From: Macrolepiota albuminosa
Taxonomy: Eukaryota; Basidiomycota; Agaricomycetes; Agaricales; Agaricaceae
Assembly (NCBI GenBank): GCA_027475525.1
Contig: JAMWFC010000082.1
Span: forward strand, 1 to 64,000
Direction of reading: 5' to 3'
Length of the DNA stretch: 64,000 nt
The notes below the pieces were generated by a model. The model ran no database searches, had not been told where the DNA came from, and worked only from the letters and a program-made list of their open reading frames with translations. Each line of letters opens with the position of its first letter. Position 1 is the stretch's first letter. The translations under genes and the position numbers were made by a program. Positions 61,512-64,000 of this stretch are shown here, piece by piece.

Positions 61512-61544
61512 CACCCTCAATTCAATGATAATTGACTGAGGGTG
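61512..61544. repeat. Hairpin, copy 2
   Basis: CACCCTCA at 61512-61519 pairs with TGAGGGTG at 61537-61544, and the stem extends imperfectly inward. It repeats the 61045 hairpin 467 bp away, with loosely similar flanks. Confidence 0.65.
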
Positions 61545-62520
61545 TACCGTTGATACGTCTGTATTTATACATGAGTATAGACAATGGTACTACGAGTCAG
61601 GGTCACATATGAGTGAGTGGATAAAGGAAAGGTGGATGACAATGAAAGAAAGGACAGTGAGGTGACAGTGGTTGACGGTGTGCTCGATGTGACGTACGAA
61701 CAGTCATGCGTAGGAATTCTTAAAATGTGGTCGCGGAGCGAGGAGAGGAAAAGAGACGAAATAAAAAGGAGTTAATTCGGTCGTGAAAATCGCGGTGAAA
61801 GGAAACTGAGGTTGGTGGTAGAAAGTTGAATGATAAGGGAAGTACAGGTTAAAAATGACGACAATGAAAAGGCGGAGCGATCAGGAAGTAAGGGAATAAG
61901 GTTTAAAATGGGCTTAAATTCTGGAACCGACCAATGGTGTCGAGAGCTAAATTTGGATAGATTAGCGGCCCCGGATACTTGGAGAAAAAGTATAAAAAGG
62001 CCATAGCAAATGAGAGTAAAGGGAGCTTTCTGGACGCCAAAAGTTTCTGTCTCTTGGTTTCGCCCGTATATCTCGGTAACGCTTGAGTCGCTACTGCTAT
62101 TAACTGTAACTTCCGAGTCTCGTGGCTTCATTTCTGATCCGTCATCCGATTATTCTAGCGGGCGTTGATCTTGGCCCTTAATCAGAATCTGATTTATTTT
62201 ATTGTCTCGTGACTGCCCATCGACCTTGCTATCTGGTTACTGTAGACAATCCCGACGCCTAGAATACTGCTTTCCGTCGTCTTGTTTCTGGACTTCACGC
62301 TTTGTATCTTTCTGTCTTGTGGTCTTTCCTCTTTTTCCCATCAACCCGTGCCCTGGGATTATCCGTGTGACCTCGAGAACCTCAAGTCATCTGTGACAAC
62401 CAACCGCTTAACTTGACCTAACAACAGGTACCATCTCCCTATTACTGCGGACACTACTGATCATACCGCAGATTCAGCTTACATAAATCTATCTACTGTC
62501 CATTACCGGATTTCAACATG
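61545..62520. other. No gene recognised
   Basis: Short frames only (61772-62131 minus, 62202-62396 plus), with no recognisable domain. Confidence 0.45.
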
Positions 62521-63362
62521 TCACCCAATATTATCTGTAGGCTTTGCAAACTCTCTCTCCTCTACCAAGCTTGAGCACTCTTCCACTTGTCGAAACATAA
62601 TTGTATCTCCATTCATAGTTGCTGTGGACATACTCCTCGCAGAGTTACTTCCAGCTTCATCCCACTGCTCATGAAGCCGGATCACCATACGGCAACTCAA
62701 GAGTGGAAATACGGCAAGTGCGGTGCTATCATGATAAGAAGAGTTGCATTCAATGATCATCGGAGACTGCACAGTACTTACATGTTTGTTAGAGGCTCGA
62801 CGTACACGGCAGAAAACACCTACGGACCATTAGCTGTTGAATAACTGACACAAAGATATCCAATCACGGGAAAAGCTGCAGCAACAATGAGGAGGAATGC
62901 TGCGATTGCAAATGTATAGAAATAATAAAGAGTACCTGACGAAGTTGAGTGAACCAGCACCAGCCGCAAAAAAGCAAAGATAAACCATCATAGTGCATCA
63001 CTGTTTGAAGAGGCATTCTTTGCCCGAGCAATCGTTTTGAATGTCGCGAAAATTGTACTGCTTTGAAAGATACAAGACACAGCTCCACTATTCTCTATCA
63101 GTAACTTCCTTCTTAAAAGAAAGGGAATCGGACCTGTGGAGTAGAGAGTGAACAACGAAAAGCGAGCAACTCGGATGTGGTGATTATCAAACAGGGCGTC
63201 ATAAAAGGATGCCACCATAGAAGACGCCTTTATGGATAATTCTAAAAGACCAATCTCTGCGGCAAAGCTTGCGAGAACAATGACAACGAGAAAAATCATT
63301 ATCGCTCGGTTCTTGCCCCAGATAACCCAGGTTCTGACAATGAATATCACTAATAGTAACAT
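62521..63362 (-). pseudogene. 5'-truncated basidiomycete multi-pass membrane protein (DUF6533-like)
   Basis: The C-terminal part of a membrane protein. 'RTWVIWGKNRAIMIFLVVIV' carries the RT(W/Y)xIWGKNR loop shared by the large DUF6533/6534-type seven-helix family of basidiomycetes. Hydrophobic segments follow, then 'LAVFPLLSCRMVIRLHEQWD' and a Ser/Thr/Glu-rich cytoplasmic tail ending at 62521. The N-terminal helices are missing: coding sequence stops near 63362, where the plus strand enters a Ty1/Copia fragment from about 63427. It is probably truncated by that insertion or by rearrangement. The function of the family is unknown. Intron positions are not fully resolved. Confidence 0.6.
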
Positions 63363-63426
63363 TCAGGTCCCGAGCGGAAAGGATTGAAAAAAAATGAAAA
63401 CAAACGATCAGCGATTAACAATGACA

Positions 63427-64000
63427 CATATGCACCCCCTAGAACAGCAATAAATATCTACTGGAAAAGGAACCATTGAGTTTTGAGTCTATCTCTCCAA
63501 TGGAGTCAACAACATACAATTATGAGATGTCTTGCACATTTCTATTCTTGGTGCAAACCTCATTAGTTTAGAACTACTCCAGTGCAGTGGCACTACTATT
63601 AATGGATTGACATATGAGATCAGCCTCTCTTGAAAAGGCCAGGAGTTTTTACATGCCAACCTTATTGGCTCCCATGGCACATTGTATTGGATCAAAACTA
63701 TGACCATGGGCATCACTGATAATCACATCGCTTTTATTGCCAATAAATCTACTATGCACTTATGGCACTGCTAACTGGGCCACATTAGTCCTCACACTAT
63801 TAAAACTATGGTCAATCAGCACCTTGTAACAGGAATAAATATCAAATTACCTCAGGAATACGATTGACTTTGCAGTGGTTGCACAGAGGGAAAGTCCATA
63901 CAACTTCCTCTCTCTGACTTGAGTTCTACTGAATATGAATTGAATAAGTTATTGGTTATGGATTTGACTGGTCCAATGAGCATAGCCACTTGAGATGGCA
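63427..64000 (+). mobile_element. Ty1/Copia retrotransposon Pol fragment with many nonsense changes
   Basis: One uninterrupted plus frame without indels reads 'STGKGTIEF', 'VYLSNGVNNIQL', 'DVLHISILGANLISLELL', 'KGQEFLHANLIGSHGTL', then the GAG-pre-integrase zinc region (LWHC, LGHIS, CSGC, GKS) and the start of the integrase core 'LLVMDLTGPMSIAT'. In that frame stops occur at 63484, 63523, 63631, 63772, 63865 and 63991. Each fits a C-to-T or G-to-A change (CGA, CAA or TGG to stop), for example the ATWDG tryptophan at 63991. A further TAA at 63451 is possible. The element continues beyond the window. Confidence 0.82.

Overview
The window reads as nuclear DNA of a filamentous basidiomycete, most likely an Agaricomycete. 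Genes are broken by many 45-70 nt GT-AG introns. Several families are typical of these fungi: a non-reducing polyketide synthase with two ACPs, DUF2235 alpha/beta hydrolases, a heme-thiolate peroxidase, a seven-helix 'RTWxIWGKNR' protein, and KDZ transposons. No telomere repeat is visible, but the left end carries an OrsD/RecQ helicase of the kind known from fungal subtelomeres.

Layout. 0.1-11.3 kb is an AT-rich accessory block. It holds two large minus-strand genes, an unrecognised ~1,180-residue protein and an OrsD zinc-finger/RecQ helicase. Related AT-rich direct repeats bracket the pair, and a satellite-like array ends sharply at ~11.27 kb. 13.2-16.1 kb is a graveyard of gene relics, including a decayed kinesin-14 motor. 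17.5-20.5 kb is a fungal transcription factor with a C2H2 finger and a Cys-rich region (minus). 20.5-26.1 kb holds no gene I can defend. 26.1-33.0 kb is a complete SAT-KS-AT-PT-ACP-ACP-TE polyketide synthase (plus), predicted to be of the orsellinic-acid type. 33.2-35.3 kb is a DUF2235 hydrolase (minus). 39,542-51,075 is a full-length KDZ DNA transposon with ~50-bp terminal inverted repeats and a perfect 8-bp target duplication; it carries a KDZ transposase joined to a Ulp1-type protease, a large Pro/Ala/Lys-rich protein and a small basic protein. 53.5-57.0 kb is a secreted GH3 beta-glucosidase (minus) and 58.1-58.9 kb a heme-thiolate peroxidase (minus). The right end holds a third KDZ-type terminal repeat, a truncated membrane-protein gene and a heavily mutated Ty1/Copia fragment.

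Three things cut across the window. (1) Nine tandem duplications have a period of exactly 77 bp. Four lie in genes: removing one copy restores the frame in three, and leaves a 1-nt problem in the fourth (the PKS). They look like k-mer-overlap assembly artefacts, not biology. (2) The first block has very unusual gene structure: six consecutive 12-nt exons, and a short motif recurring inside many introns in either orientation, resembling introner activity. (3) In-frame stops in the mobile and relic DNA are nearly all explained by C-to-T or G-to-A changes, while the single-copy host genes are free of them.

The PKS, transcription factor, hydrolase, GH3 and peroxidase could loosely form a secondary-metabolism neighbourhood, but the KDZ insertion and gene-poor spacers make a tight cluster unlikely.
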